Under the pieces are notes generated by a model. That model saw only the letters and a program-made list of their open reading frames with translations. It ran no database searches and had not been told where the DNA came from. 64,000 nt of DNA. Source: Parietaria judaica. Lineage: Eukaryota; Streptophyta; Magnoliopsida; Rosales; Urticaceae. Shown here in pieces: positions 24,155 through 36,837 of this stretch. Position 1 is the stretch's first letter. Each line of letters opens with the position of its first letter. The position numbers were made by a program, and so were the translations under genes. The stretch is taken from positions 17,974,001-18,038,000 of the forward strand of contig OX940864.1 in assembly GCA_954871525.1 (NCBI GenBank), in the 5' to 3' direction.

Positions 24155-26350
24155 CTTTCCAGAAAGCGGAGCTTGCTTCAAAGGAGAAGAGTAGGGCTTC
24201 GACTGTGGCGTTGAATGCGGAGATTCGTCGGACGAAAGCTCGCTTGCTCGAGGAGGTTCCGAAGTTGCAGAGATTGGCTGTGAAGAAGGTGAGTCTTCGA
24301 TTCCTTGAGTTTCGCTTCTTGAGTCAAATTGCGCGAAATAGTTGCGGGGTTTCTTCAATTTTGGTTGAAGCGATCTCAGTTGCTTGTAGTTTAGCTGTCA
24401 ATCGGATTGGATAATTGAAAGTGCATCGTGAAATATGTGAATTGTGAAGGAACGCTCGTAATTCGTTTCATATGAATCTCTGGACATTAAAACAGCTAAA
24501 AAATTCCATGTGAAAGTTTCAAACTTTCAGTGTAGTTGTATATGGGATTATGGAAGATGCATCGTGAAATACATTACGAAACGATCCTGCTGTGTTCCGT
24601 AGAAATTCGCAATACTTGAACACCCTTTTAGATTTCCATGTGAAAGCTTTAAACTTCTGTTACTTTTGTTTGAGCTCTTACAAGGATTTGGTAGCATTCT
24701 ATTCTGGCGTGGATTATGGTTGAATTCCAGATGAAGCTGTGTAGAAAGAAGAACGTGTAGATGATCAATGCTATTGACTTTCAGGTCAAAGGGCTATCTT
24801 CAGAAGAGTTTGCTGCTCGAAATGATTTGGTCCTTGCATTGCCTGATAGGATTCAAGCCATACCCGACGGAGCACCGGCAGCTCCCAAGCAGACCGGAGG
24901 TTGGGCGGCTTCAGCTTCTCGTAACGAGATTAAGTTTGACTCCGGTGATTATCCATCCCATTGCCTTGCATTGTATTGATTTCTTTTCATTAGTCCCTTG
25001 GGATTGTTAATATCATTTTTGTACTTTGCTTATGTGCTTTATTATGGCAATAGAGGGGCGTTTCGATGATGAATACTTTCAACAAACGGAGGAGTCAAGT
25101 CAATTCAGGCAGGAGTATGAAATGCGGAAGATGAAACAGGTAGGGCTCGGCTCACTATCCGTATTTTGGATTTGGAAGAAGCTTAAAATAAATAAAAACA
25201 CAATTTAGGCATGAACTGTTTTTTCGCAGCCATAATATATGATTTTTATGTTGAAAATCACAGGATCAAGGGCTGGATGTGATTGCAGAAGGTTTGGATA
25301 CACTAAAAAACATGGCTCATGATATGAATGAGGTTAGTTTTTAAATTGCTAATTACTTTACTTTTTTTTGCGTTGCCCACATATTAATCACTAACTCTGT
25401 GACTATGATATAATCAGGAACTGGATAGGCAAGTGCCTTTGATGGATGAAATTGACACTAAGGTGATAATTTTCTTCTCTTTAACTTTTTCATTGGGGTC
25501 AAAGTTTTATACCCGAAACTTGAAAAAAAACCGTTTTTTAATTCTTTATTTTTAGCCTTTTTTTATATATATTTTTGTTTTAATTTTGCTTTAGGGTTCT
25601 GTTATGACTAATGACTTGACATCTTATTTTCTGTATTTTGATTAAAAGTACAAACAATCGAGAGTTGAACACATTTATTATTTATTTTTACTGGTACTAA
25701 TTTGAGAATGGTAGTGGGGAGCCGATTTTCAGAGATAAAAGCCACTGAGATTTTTAGTTTAAAAAACTGAAAAACCAGTATGATATGCGACCAGTTTCGC
25801 CCCTACTATTTTCCATATGCGCGAGGTTGGACTTTTAGGAGCTTACCGAATAAGTATTCTTTTACCTATTTCCAGGTGGACCGGGCTACCTCGGATCTTA
25901 AGAATACTAATGTTAGGCTCAAGGACACTGTCAATCAGGTATTTTTCCATAAAGCTCGGAACTTTACAACATTTTATATGGATAGAATTTTTTTATTTAT
26001 AACTAAGATGAAACTTTCTCCCAATTCCAGCTTCGGTCCAGTCGGAACTTCTGTATCGATATTGTTTTGCTTATCATAATCCTCGGAATCGCTGCTTATT
26101 TATACAAGTAAGTTCTTATCTAGTGTACAGTTCTCTAGCTTGCTCAGTTGAATTATTTCTTGACCGGTTTAGGATAATACATTGAGCCTTACTGTAACTG
26201 TATATGCAATAAAACGGCAATCGTTTTTAATCGTTAAATCGACTGCCAATTTAGGATCCAACGCTCCAGATTTAGTTGCCTCTTGAACGGTATTGTTAAA
26301 AAATAATTAACTTTTATACCCTTTTCATTTTCAGTGTATTGAAGAAATGA
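23853..26350 (+). CDS. SYP71: SYP71-type syntaxin (Qc-SNARE)
   Basis: This is a membrane-fusion SNARE of the plant-specific SYP7 group, which acts at the ER and plasma membrane. Nine exons: 23853-24008, 24163-24288, 24785-24944, 25054-25139, 25264-25332, 25418-25462, 25876-25938, 26031-26107 and 26335-26350. All introns are GT-AG, phases close, and the product is 265 residues, the usual family length. The N-terminus [20 protein letters not shown] is diagnostic. The SNARE motif runs from about residue 178 to 235, with the ionic-layer Gln at about 204 in [14 protein letters not shown] tail anchor of about 20 hydrophobic residues ([19 protein letters not shown]) ends the protein, leaving few lumenal residues. 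The pyrimidine-rich leader has repeated GCTCT units. It converges with the NAC gene downstream. Confidence 0.96.
24119..24154 (+). repeat. 36-nt poly-T in SYP71 intron 1
   Basis: An uninterrupted run of T lies only 8 bases before the exon 2 acceptor AG, so it forms or extends the polypyrimidine tract of that splice site. Run length is prone to sequencing error. Confidence 0.8.
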
Positions 26351-27382
26351 GGAAAGCTATCGAGTGTTTTCCTTGTGCATTCATTGGTTCATTTTCGAGA
26401 GCTTACGGTATTTTGATTTGTATTATTCCTTAATTAAGTTTTTGCTTATGAGGCTTTGTTTAAACTTGGATGATCTGTCTACGTTCTTGTATAAATTAAC
26501 TTCGGACTCGGATTTGTTGTGGAAACGACCTGTCGTTTTTTGTATCTAGTGTGTTTGGATTTATTTTCTTTTTCTTATTGTGATTCTATTCCCATCGTGT
26601 TTCTTTTCTTGTCGTTTATTTATTGTGGCATTCAGTTTTCTCTATCCTTTTCAAAATGGTTGTCGTTTAATCAGACACTATTGTCGTTTTAAAGTTTATG
26701 TTCAGCCCACGAAGGAGTCATTAAACTTTGTAAGTCTTTAAAATGAAAATGTCGTTTCAATTTCATGTCGTTTTTAGTCAATGTCCTTTTTTAGCCCTGT
26801 GTTATCTGCAGAGGCTTCAGTTTTTTGTTTTCTTTTAAAATTATTGTCTGTTTAAATTATATTTGGAACAAGCTGCGAAATGTTAGTAATAGTATAATGG
26901 ATTTTAAGGTGTTAACTCAGTCATGGCTCAACTTTGAAGTAAAAAATTTATGTAGCTGAAGAAAATATGTTCAATATATTTTGATTGATACAATTACAAA
27001 TATAATAAATAGTACATGACACGGGAAAATCAGCTGTGTCCAGTGATCTATCACAGAGCTATCTCTAAACTCCTTATACTACACATCACACATACACAAA
27101 CATATATATATATATATATTCATACAAACTACTGTACAGCCATAAGGCAAAAAATACCTAGAAGGCTAGAATACTAATTATCAATATCTTAGTCTATATA
27201 TAGTAATACTACAATCAGTATTATACCTAGCTAGCATCATCAACGTGTATGTTTTTGTGTATCTAGAACTATGATCTTGTAGCTATACCAGTATTAATTA
27301 TAGTATAATAACAATCATATATACGCTAATTAATTACTAATTTCCCAGCTGACTAAGCACCATGGACGCTAAGATTCACACA
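26351..27382. other. Shared 3' flank of SYP71 and the NAC gene, with six TGTCGTTT words
   Basis: Non-coding. The word TGTCGTTT occurs near 26531, 26610, 26661, 26682, 26750 and 26766, six times in about 245 bp, all in one orientation. The remainder is AT-rich, with an AT microsatellite near 27103-27119. Confidence 0.6.
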
Positions 27383-29613
27383 TCATAGAATGTCCCAGTT
27401 GACGGTTTGTACTGCTTCATAATCATACTGAAAGTTCGAATCATGATTCCAATCATGATCATCGTTGACAAAAGATTGACTTTTTGTTGGATGATCATCG
27501 AAGTCCCAAAACCATTGGGTTTCAGGGTTGGAGGATATACTCAGCTTATGATTATAATCCACGTTTTTGGTCATCTTCTTGTTCGGCTGAAGACTACTGA
27601 GCAAGCTCTCTTGAGAAACCGAAGCTGGGGAAAACCGAAACCCTGTTTCGGAACCGTTTTCACGGGATTTCGGAGTGTCGTTGAGGCTTGGAATGCTTGT
27701 AGTAGTACTGATCACCGAAGGAGTTTCCACGTTGCATGGAGGCGGATGTTGAGAGGTGGCGAAGATGGGGGGCAGCATGGGATAATCCATGTAAAAATCG
27801 CAGTCGATGATCGGTTTAGGGCATGCTTGAACTTCAATATCGTCGAGACTGTCAAAGTATCTACGAGGTCCGTCGTTAGGGTTTTCACTCAGGCACGTGT
27901 TCTTTGCGTCGTTACTGCTCTTGTTTCGAATGCGACAGAGCACCCAATCATCCAACTGCCGCAAAAATTCAGGGTTAGCTTATCCCTCTTATTGTTATTG
28001 ATGAAGGGTCTAATATATATGTGGGTATATAGTTATAAAGATAAAAATAATCATATATATATGTGGGTATATAGTTATAAAAATAATCATATATATATAT
28101 ATAACACGTAAGAGCTAGAAATAAAATAAGGAGCCATATGTATCTAGCTCAAGAAGATAAAAAAATAAAAAAATCATTGTATGCGCATGCGTAAACGAGT
28201 GACTTATATTAAACGTGATACATCAAAGAAACCTACCTATACCATGATATGTATTAGGGGTGAAAATTTTGTACTCGGTTCCCGGTTTTGTCCCGGTTCT
28301 GGTCCCGGTACCGGACCGTTTTTGGCAAAAACTCAGTTTTTTCTTTTTACTATAACCTAAAAAGGGACGTCCCGGTTCCGGTTTGAAAAACCAAAACCAA
28401 AACCAATTCAAAATCTGAAATTCCCGGTTTTCTTGTTCCGGTTCCGATTTTATGTCGTTTTGTTATAAGTTTGTCGTTTTTTTTAGCATGTCATTTCTTA
28501 TAAGTCGTTTACTATTAGAGTTTTAATCCATTTTTTTTTTCAGCCCATTATTTTAACATGTCATTTATTTTTCAGCCATTACTCGGTATTTTATTTAACA
28601 TGTCATTTCTTATATGTCGTTTTGTTATAAAAAATAATTTGTTTGTACTCGGTATTTACTATTTAGCATTTTAGACTCGGTTTTTTGCACTGAGATTTGG
28701 ATTTGGCATTGTGAAGCTCACGACATGAACTCGGATCTTGCATTTGTTTATTTTGTATTTTGCTTTTGTACTCGGATTTGGTATTTTACATTTTGGATTT
28801 ACTCGGATTTGGTAATTTGCATTTTGGATTTGTTTTTTTTTCATGTTTCTATCTTGGATTTTCTCCCGGATTTGTCCCGGTTTTTGTCCTGAATCTTGGT
28901 CCTAAAAAAATTGGGATTTTAATCGGTGTCCCGGTCCCAGTCCCGGTTCTGATTTAAAACAAAAACAAGGACTTTTCAGAACCAGAACCAAAACCGGGAC
29001 AGAAAACTGTGTCCTGATTTTTCCGGGACAGGGACAAAAAATAGTCAAATTCCCGATTCCCGGTTCTGATTTCAGCCCTAATATGTATGCACGAAAATTT
29101 GTTGTTAAATCGTCGATTAAGATGTGTTTTTTTTAGAAAAAAAAAAAAGGAAGGGCCTCATTAAAACCTCTCCGAGCCCCCCGAACGGGTGCGACTCGGG
29201 CGAGGAAAGAGCGCCCAAAGACTATCATTCAAATTCATTAGACAAAGCTTCCCGGACAGAGGCCGGAGAATCCTCAAAGGAGCAAAACCCAAAACGAACA
29301 CTATTACAAGCCCAACTACATAAGTGATGGGCGACAAAATTATTGTTCCGAGGGATCCAATGAAATTGAACAAAAGAAAAAAACTTAGAAAGAGATATAA
29401 TGTTTTCGAATAAGGGGGTCAAAGCCCAGTTCGGACAATCTGAGCCGGCATATTATCAAATACTATACTACTGATAACGTATAAACCGATTATGGTTACC
29501 TCATATATGTGTGTGTATATATATATATATATATATCATTCAAAACGTAAGAAAGTGATTATACTATATTATATATGATACGTGATTCATTACTCGTCCC
29601 CGAATATATATAC

Positions 29614-29686
<73 letters not shown>

Positions 29687-30297
29687 TTATAGAGATCAAC
29701 AAAGTACATAGTTGTACGCATGCATGGAGTAAGTATACTATATGTTATATAAGATACGTGACTCATTTCTTTATGCATATAATAACTTACCCTCATGGAA
29801 CCTTTTCTCTTTGAAGGAGTGGAAATACTAGAACTCGTCCACGAGATCATTGCATCGACCGATCGGTACTCGGTCATGATCCAATCAGTCTTGATCCCTT
29901 TAGGAGGTCGTCCTCTATAGAAAACCAAGGCTTTCTTGAGCCCAACGCTCTTCGTCCCGCACGAGCTTAGCACGTTCTTGTCAGTCCCAGTGGCTTTCCA
30001 GTAGCCGGTTCCGGCCGCCCTGTTGGGGCGGTTTCCCTTAGGGTATTTCCGGTCTCTCGGAGAGAAGAAGTACCACTCTTTTTCTCCGAACAACGCCTTG
30101 CTCGGCAACTCCCATGGATCGTACTTGCAGAGATCGACATCTGCTATGATTTTGGCGGGAAGGGGGATTGAGAGTAACTTGTTTCGCAAGTAATGAGACA
30201 CGAGTTCTTCATCCGAAGGGTGGAATCGGAATCCGGGAGGGAGATGGATCTCGTGAGCTGAATTTTGTTGCTTATAATTAGTTGGTACAATCTCCAT
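27383..30297 (-). CDS. NAC-domain transcription factor
   Basis: This is a plant-specific nuclear DNA-binding transcription factor. Exon 1 is 30297-29791 and exon 2 is 27955-27383, joined in phase 0 with donor AGG|GTAAGT and acceptor GCGGCAG|TTGG. The product is 359 residues. The NAC domain covers about residues 19-181: [15 protein letters not shown] (about 19-33), the DPWELP region, [10 protein letters not shown], the DWIMTEYR segment and LDDWVLCRI directly after the splice. A Ser/Thr/Lys-rich insert of about 20 residues separates the last two. The C-terminal half is Ser/Pro/Asp-rich and ends in acidic, aromatic sequence closing with NWDIL, as in activation regions. The single 1.8-kb intron is longer than most in the window because it holds a hAT-type element and a LINE fragment. 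The subgroup is not assigned. Confidence 0.93.
28255..29080. mobile_element. Non-autonomous hAT-type element, copy 4, in the NAC intron
   Basis: The ends TAGGGGTGAAA and TTTCAGCCCTA are inverted with one mismatch. The flanks are an exact 8-bp duplication ATATGTAT (28247-28254 and 29081-29088). Subterminal words are CCCGGTTC, GTCCCGGT and their complements. The middle contains GTCGTTTT and TGTCATTT words and repeated ACTCGGATTTG. It has no transposase. Confidence 0.92.
29126..29455 (-). mobile_element. 5'-truncated LINE 3' end in the NAC intron
   Basis: Minus-strand frames contain [22 protein letters not shown], matching the end of the RNase H-like region found at the C-terminus of many plant L1-type LINEs (the V.RE.N..AH.LA pattern). 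A T-run at 29126-29133 on + would be the poly-A tail in minus orientation. GC content is higher than in the surrounding intron. The target duplication was not resolved. Confidence 0.65.
29513..29687. repeat. AT/GT microsatellites in the NAC intron
   Basis: Several (TA)n blocks and a (GT)n block (29667-29686) lie close to the exon 1 donor. Conceptual read-through frames over them (Tyr-Ile repeats) are not coding. Confidence 0.75.
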
Positions 30298-30440
30298 GGA
30301 ATTAGGGTTAGGGTTCGTTTGAAATTATTTGCCTTGTTCTTGGAAATATTGAAGGATTTTCCTAGGGCACTCTAGTGATCACCGATCATATGGATATGAT
30401 AGTTTAGGAGTAATCTCCTAGGTACTGTGCATTGCTTAGT

Positions 30441-30447
30441 TATATAA
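30441..30447 (-). promoter_or_regulatory. Probable TATA box of the NAC gene
   Basis: TATATAA lies about 145 bp upstream of the start codon, a typical spacing for a plant leader of about 110 bases. It is supported only by position and sequence. Confidence 0.45.
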
Positions 30448-30681
30448 GAATATCATTTATTATTATAATATAAGGTGATTAATTTTTTCAAATTAAGAAT
30501 TGCGAGTGCAAATTTTTCTTCATGTTCAAATTAAGAAAGAGAAATAGAAAGCAATGTTTTTGCTAATATATATATATATATATATATAGAAATTATAATG
30601 GATAACCAATGTTTGATTAATTTGGATTTGATTATAGAATTATGGCCTACTATATTGAATATCCAACATTTATTTATTCAA

Positions 30682-30726
<45 letters not shown>

Positions 30727-31753
30727 TTAAAAATCACGAAAAGAAAAAGTGGTGAAATCTATGCATGTCATATGGGTGACAAAATTAGAAAAGCTGGCAT
30801 ATGAATTTGCCTTGGCTATTAATTTTCTTCTTTGATACAATTACAATTACAAATAAAATATATTTGTTTTCCCATCTAGTCAAATTCCAATGTTGGTTTT
30901 TTTTCTTTCTTTTTAATTATTAATATTATTATTGCTAGATTGATTGTGGATATGTTCAAAATAACTTTTTTTTTTATTATATGCGTCTCCATTGATCAAC
31001 TAGCATATAAGAGTTTTGACACAAAATAAGAATAAATTTGCATGCCTAATTTTAGGTGAAACCCTAATTTAGAGATAAACCAATGACAAGCAGAGAAGAG
31101 AAAAATTTTAGTATTATCGATCGAGACATATTATACTACTTGAGAATAAAGTACGAACCGAACGTCTTAATGCGGCAACCATGTTAATTATCCCTAAATA
31201 GACTCGATATAAAATCCCGAACAATGCGGGATATATAATCGGAATATCTAGCTATTCAATTATAATTATATACATATAAATTTGTTGTCCCGTGTATAGT
31301 ATGAGGGAATAGTCGTAGTCAAATTCCAATGTTGCGTTGTTCAAATTATTGCTATAGATTGATAGATGGATATGTTCAAAATAACTTTTATTATTTGGAC
31401 ATTATTAATGTTTTGCATAAAGGCATACACATCATATGGCAATGTTGTAGGAGATGGGAGCAAAAGTATTGGATTCGGCTTGCAAATCAAATGAGAATGA
31501 AATGCAACATAAACACATGATGAGACTATGGCTAAAGAAAAGGAATGTCTCTTTGTCGACCTTATAATTCAATCAAAATTGTCACTTTCCTTTGAAATAA
31601 TTGCATTTACCACTATATACTTGCTGCTTAGTACATGGCAATATTCAATATATATGAGCTTGTTGATCCCATATGTGTAGGTACTAGTGTACTCGATCTA
31701 CTTTTTCTTTCTTGCACTCAACTAGCTTCTACTTCACTTTTGACAAACCATTG

Positions 31754-31784
<31 letters not shown>

Positions 31785-33954
31785 GCTATAAATCAAACAA
31801 AAAGTTGACAGAAAAAAATGCACCTATAATTTTTACGGGAAAATTTGATCGATGAGATAAAAACACGAGCATATATAGTAGAGAAAAAATTACTAGGATA
31901 AAAGATGTTAAATATGAACATTGGCAGCATAGGCAAAAAAAGGAACTATGTTGTAAGATCCCTTAATTTTATAAAAATTTAAATGTAACCATTTAAAATA
32001 TTTTTTGGGAAAAAAAATAAAATCTAGCTCTTCGGGATGTAAATCCTTATTCCGCCACTGATGATGAGACCATGGTTAATTAGACTTAGGTTTGAATTTT
32101 TAGTGAAAATAAGAGAGGTTTACTTGCAAATATTAAAAAATCAACACTAAAACGAATTCAAGTTGTAATCTCAAAAAAAAAAAAAAAAAGATTATATATT
32201 TGCGTGCTATATATAGCAGCAGCATGCGTGAGTGCCAACTAATTTTGGCTCTTCTTAATTTGAATCCCAATTGGCAATTGCTCAAGTAAGAACAAGCTAT
32301 GTCACCCTAGTATATGATCTTCTCATCATCCTTGGACCACTAATTGTGTCATTTTCATTTTGACAAAGACATACACAACACAACACAACACAACTCTCTC
32401 TCATAATTATTAAAAGCATCTTTCATGTTAGCAGCCTTAGAAACTAAAAATAGGCAGAAGAGATATTCATCAATTTTTTTGTGTTATTTCATTTTAATAT
32501 ATTATTATAGATATTATATTAAATATGTAATATATTAAAATGAAGAGTAGATCAAATATATACTTACACTCCAATTAGGTTTCAATTTCACTGCAATATA
32601 TTATTAAATGTTCAAGTTTCTATAAATTGAGCATGATCATGAGTCGTGACCATTTTTTTTTCTTCTTTTATTTAATTACTTTTTTGCTGTCGGCAATCTA
32701 TAAATACACAACTCGCTCGCTTATTGAGATCTTCCAAATATGTTTTACTCAATTATTTGGTGAGTTTAACGTTATTGCAAGATCAATATCAAACCTAAAG
32801 ATTATCACAAAAAGGTCAAAGGGCATAACAACTTCACAATTAATTAAACAGCGGAAATACACTAAATAATAAGCTATAATTACTTATATGGCTGCAGAAA
32901 CAATAGATTATTATATTATGGGCAACATGTATACAACATCTTTTTTACAACGGCAAAAGTATACACAAATAGAAAAACCCCGGTGTATGTAAGCATTTTT
33001 TTTTTTTCAGCGGCATACATATACAAAATTAGAAAATTAGAGTGTACAAAAAAAAAAAAAAAAACGGTAAAAGTATATAAAGTAGGAAAAATCTGAGATG
33101 GTTATTTTCTATTCACGCCTTGTTAACGTAACATATTTACATGTGGCCATTGTAGCCCCATGTTGATCAAGGGAGATTTGCGGAAAAACCATATAAGGAG
33201 AAGAAGACGTTATGTGTAAAGATATTAACGACGTTAACAAGGAGTATATCCGTACATGCCATCAGTTTTCTTAAGTTAGATATTTTTGCCGGTGAAATTT
33301 TTTTTTTTTTATAAATGCCGTCCTAATAAACATAATTTTGTATCTACAGAAAATATATCCCTATAATATATATTTATATATATCATATTATATGATATCA
33401 TTATCATCTATTTGTGTAAAAATCCAAAAAATAGAACAAAATAATAAAACCATGGGGACACTCAATGTACCACTGATTCCACTGCATGTTTTTTTCTGCT
33501 TTGGAATATTATTATCTCTTCTTTGACCATTTCCTCTACTTCCTTTTCAAATTCACCCAAAACAATGTATGCCATAATTTATAATATCTTGATAAATTTC
33601 CATATATTAGAAAAAGACGCGTAAGTAAGGTATAGAGACAAATTAGTTACACCGAGATCTTATCTTATATTATATATATATATATACATGGTACATTACA
33701 TATGTTTGTTCCGTATGACTAAGAAATTTGGATCCATATAAATCACAAATATACATACTTGCAAATGTTGAAACCTAGGTTTAAAAAATTTCGTCCTATA
33801 TGACTAAGAACGTCGAATCCTAAGAAATGCCTTGACAAAAAGCTATGTATATATAATACAAGAATATCTATTATACATTCCACGAATTTTGCTCGGGCTC
33901 ATGTTAAACACAACAAAATGTGCTTGCTTGATGCTTCTTACACTTTTTATTGTC
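30448..33954. other. Intergenic AT-rich DNA upstream of the NAC gene
   Basis: No gene supported. It contains (TA)n/(CA)n microsatellites near 30682-30726 and 31759-31785. A stretch near 32940-33080 repeats CGGCAAAAGTATAC-like words and may be a decayed MITE. Short frames here are chance. Confidence 0.5.
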
Positions 33955-34581
33955 ATTATTAAATAAATATAATAAACCTCTCTAAGGCTCTAACCTATAT
34001 ATATTGTGATTATTAAATTTATTACAACTACAAACTTTAAAAACCCTATATGTGTTATGTTGGTTCCCAAATCAAGGATCTGGGAAGAAATACGAACAAC
34101 ACCAAAGAAATCGAACATAAAATTGAAGAACACGAACTTTTGGGAGAAGAAATTCTATATTGATAATCGAAGGCAAAAATACAAGTAAATAAAACTCGAA
34201 CTCTAATGGACTCATCACTTTACAAAGTGTACAATGCTAGGTTTATATAGCCACTCTCAAAGCGAAACCCTAGCTAACAGATTCGCACAAAATCGGGAAA
34301 CTACCCTAAATAATCTCGTCAAATCTTTGACTCGATCTTTGCTTGCTCCTCAAGCTACGCGCTTTCCTTGCTGGGTAGTTGCTGACTTTCTCTTTCCTGC
34401 CCGGACATCTTCTCTGTCCCCGAGCTGGCTTGCTCGTATGCCCTGGGCTGGGCTTGCCTTCTATCCGGACATTCTGCTCGTGTTCACCCGAGCTGGGCTG
34501 AACTCTTGTCCGTCCTTGGTTCTGGTCGGTACCCGGGCTGACTTCCTCTGTGTGACGGACCAAGTCAAGCTTAAGCTCACA
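33955..34581 (-). repeat. 3' LTR of the Copia element
   Basis: This direct copy of 36838-37462 ends (on +) with AAGCTCACA next to the purine tract. A long open frame inside it (34234-34875) is LTR and not a gene. Confidence 0.82.
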
Positions 34582-34629
34582 TTCTCCCCCGTAAGCTTGA
34601 CTCGCTTCTACTTTCTTCACTCAGAGCAG

Positions 34630-36837
34630 CTCTCTCCTCTCTGCGAACTTGACTCTCGCCAGAGCCTTGGTAAGTATGTCTGCCCGTTGCTCCCTTGTGT
34701 TGACGAACTACACGATGATCTCTCGCTTCTCCACACACTCACGAATGTAGTGAAATTTCGTGTCAATGTGTTTGCTCCGTCCATGGAAAACTGGATTCTT
34801 CATCAACGCAATTGCAGACTTATTTTCCACGTAGAAAGTAACTGGTCTCTGCTCGGATCCGGTCACATCACTTAGTAGCCCCTTTAACCACATAGCCTGA
34901 CATGCTGCTGCGGTTGCCGCCATAAACTCTGCTTCACATGAAGATAGAGCTACTGTCTGTTGCTTTTGAGACTGCTAGGTGATCAGGTTTCCGTTGAGGT
35001 AGAACGCCATCCCTCCGGTACTCTTCCTGTCATCAATATCACTGGCCAAATCACTGTCTGTAAAGCCGACTAGTACTTCTGCTCCCCTTTCTCTGTTGTA
35101 CTAGACCCCGTAGTCCGTCGTTCCCTTCACGTATCGCAAGATGTGCTTCACCGCCTGCTGGTGTGCACTTGTGGGCTTCTCCATGTATCGACTGACTATC
35201 ACGACTGCGTGTGAAATGTCTGGTCGAGTGTGAGTTAGGTATCTCAGACACCTGATCACACGTCTATACTCCGTGGGATCCACTCCTCTCCCTTTAGTAT
35301 CCTTCCCGAGCTGCAGCTTCGCCTTCATTGAGTATTTTCTCAGGTTGCAATCCGCCATCTCGAACTGCATAAGGATCTTCCTTGCGTAGGCCGACTGCTT
35401 CAGCGTGATGCAGTCTTTCTTCTGTTCCACCTCGAGACCAAGGTAGTACGAAAGTAATCCGAGGTCACTTATCTCAAATTCGGCCATCATCTGCTGCTTG
35501 AATCCATCTACGCCTTATGCGCTAGATCCAGTGATGATTAGGTCATCCACATATACTCCCACGATCAGGATCTCCTGCCCGGTACTCCTGGTGTAGACTG
35601 CATGCTCCCTCAGGCACTTTGTGAATCCAAGGTTCTTCAAGCTCTTGTCAAGACAGATGTTCCACGCTCTTGGTGCTTGTCTCAACCCGTATAAGGCCTT
35701 GGATAGTTTGTACATCTTCTGCTCTTTGCCCGTGACGCCGAACCCCTCTGGTTGCTTGACGTACACTTCTTCCTCAAGGTCACCATTTAGGAATGCCGAT
35801 TTGACATCCAGATGATGAATTTCCCAACCTCGATGAGCTGCTAGGGTTAGGATTAGTCTGATCGTGTCTAGTCTAGCTACTGGAGCAAAGACTTCATCAA
35901 AGTCTATGTCTCTCTTCTGCACGTAGCCTTTGGCTACCAGCCTTGCCTTGTGCTTAAGGAAGTTCCCCTCGGTGTCCTTCTTCAGCTTATACACCCACTT
36001 CAGGCCGATGGGTTTATGACCTTTGGGCAGGTCGGTGAGCTCCCATGTCCTGTTCTTCTCAATGGACTCCATCTCCTTATTCATTGCTTTCTGCCACTCC
36101 TGCTCGGCTGCTGCCTCCTGGTAGTTAGCCGGCTCTTCTGCGCACAATAAAGAAAGTTCCTCCAGGCTCATCTCCACTTCTTCGGTCTGATCGTAGACGT
36201 CTGCTAGGGGTCGGAATCCCGTTGGGCCGTCTTTGATGGAGGAATCTCCTGAGCTAGACGGGCTGGTCCTGCTCGGGCTTGGTGTCCTGGGTGTATCCGG
36301 GCTGCTCTCTCCCGGGCTGGATTCTCTCGTACTTGGCAAGACTGTTCCCGAGCTGGGTGTTCCGGGCTGATCCTGCTCGGCAACGCCCTCTTCATCTTCG
36401 ACTGTGAATTCTACTGAGTTCTGCTCGGGTTCCCCTTTGTCGTTGCGCCAGTCCCACTTCATCCCTTCTTTGAATACAACATCTCTGCTTACTTGGAGTC
36501 TACCGCGTCGTGGATCGTAGAGTCTGTGTGCCTTGCTTCCGTCTTTAAAGCCAAGGTACACCATCTTCTGACTCCGGTCATCCAGCTTCTTGAGATGTGG
36601 CCCCGCAATCTTCACATGTGCGGTGCATCCGAACACTCTCAAATGTTCTAACTGGGATTTCTTCCCATTCCACGCCTAGTAGGGAGAGCGCTCTCCCAGC
36701 GCCTTGGTCGGCAAACGATTAAGCAGGTAGACCGCATGTCTTACTACTTCTGCCCAAAACCTGGCTGGAACTTGCATGCTCTTGAGCAAGCTCCTTGTTG
36801 TGTTCATCACAGTTCGGTTTCGTCTTTCCACCACGTG
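34630..36837 (-). pseudogene. Copia pol remnant (integrase C-part, reverse transcriptase, RNase H)
   Basis: Read right to left: the integrase C-terminal part (LLNRLPTKALGE, then [10 protein letters not shown]), a Ser/Pro linker, and reverse transcriptase with WKLTDLP-type entry ([20 protein letters not shown]), [12 protein letters not shown], the [13 protein letters not shown] motif and YVDDLIITG. RNase H follows with SCEAEFMAATAAACQAMWL and HIDTKFHYIRE. The frame is broken by point stops, for example at 36676-36678 (after ERSPY), 35515-35517 (after ITGSSA), 35101-35103 and about 34974. The catalytic YVDD is still present. It is an inactive copy. Confidence 0.88.

Noticed and set aside
27407..28111. 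234-residue plus-strand frame
   Set aside because: Antisense to the last NAC exon, then runs into AT microsatellite.
34234..34875. 213-residue open frame on +
   Set aside because: It lies in the Copia LTR and runs antisense into the pol remnant; a near copy occurs in the other LTR at 37115. It has no protein-family features.
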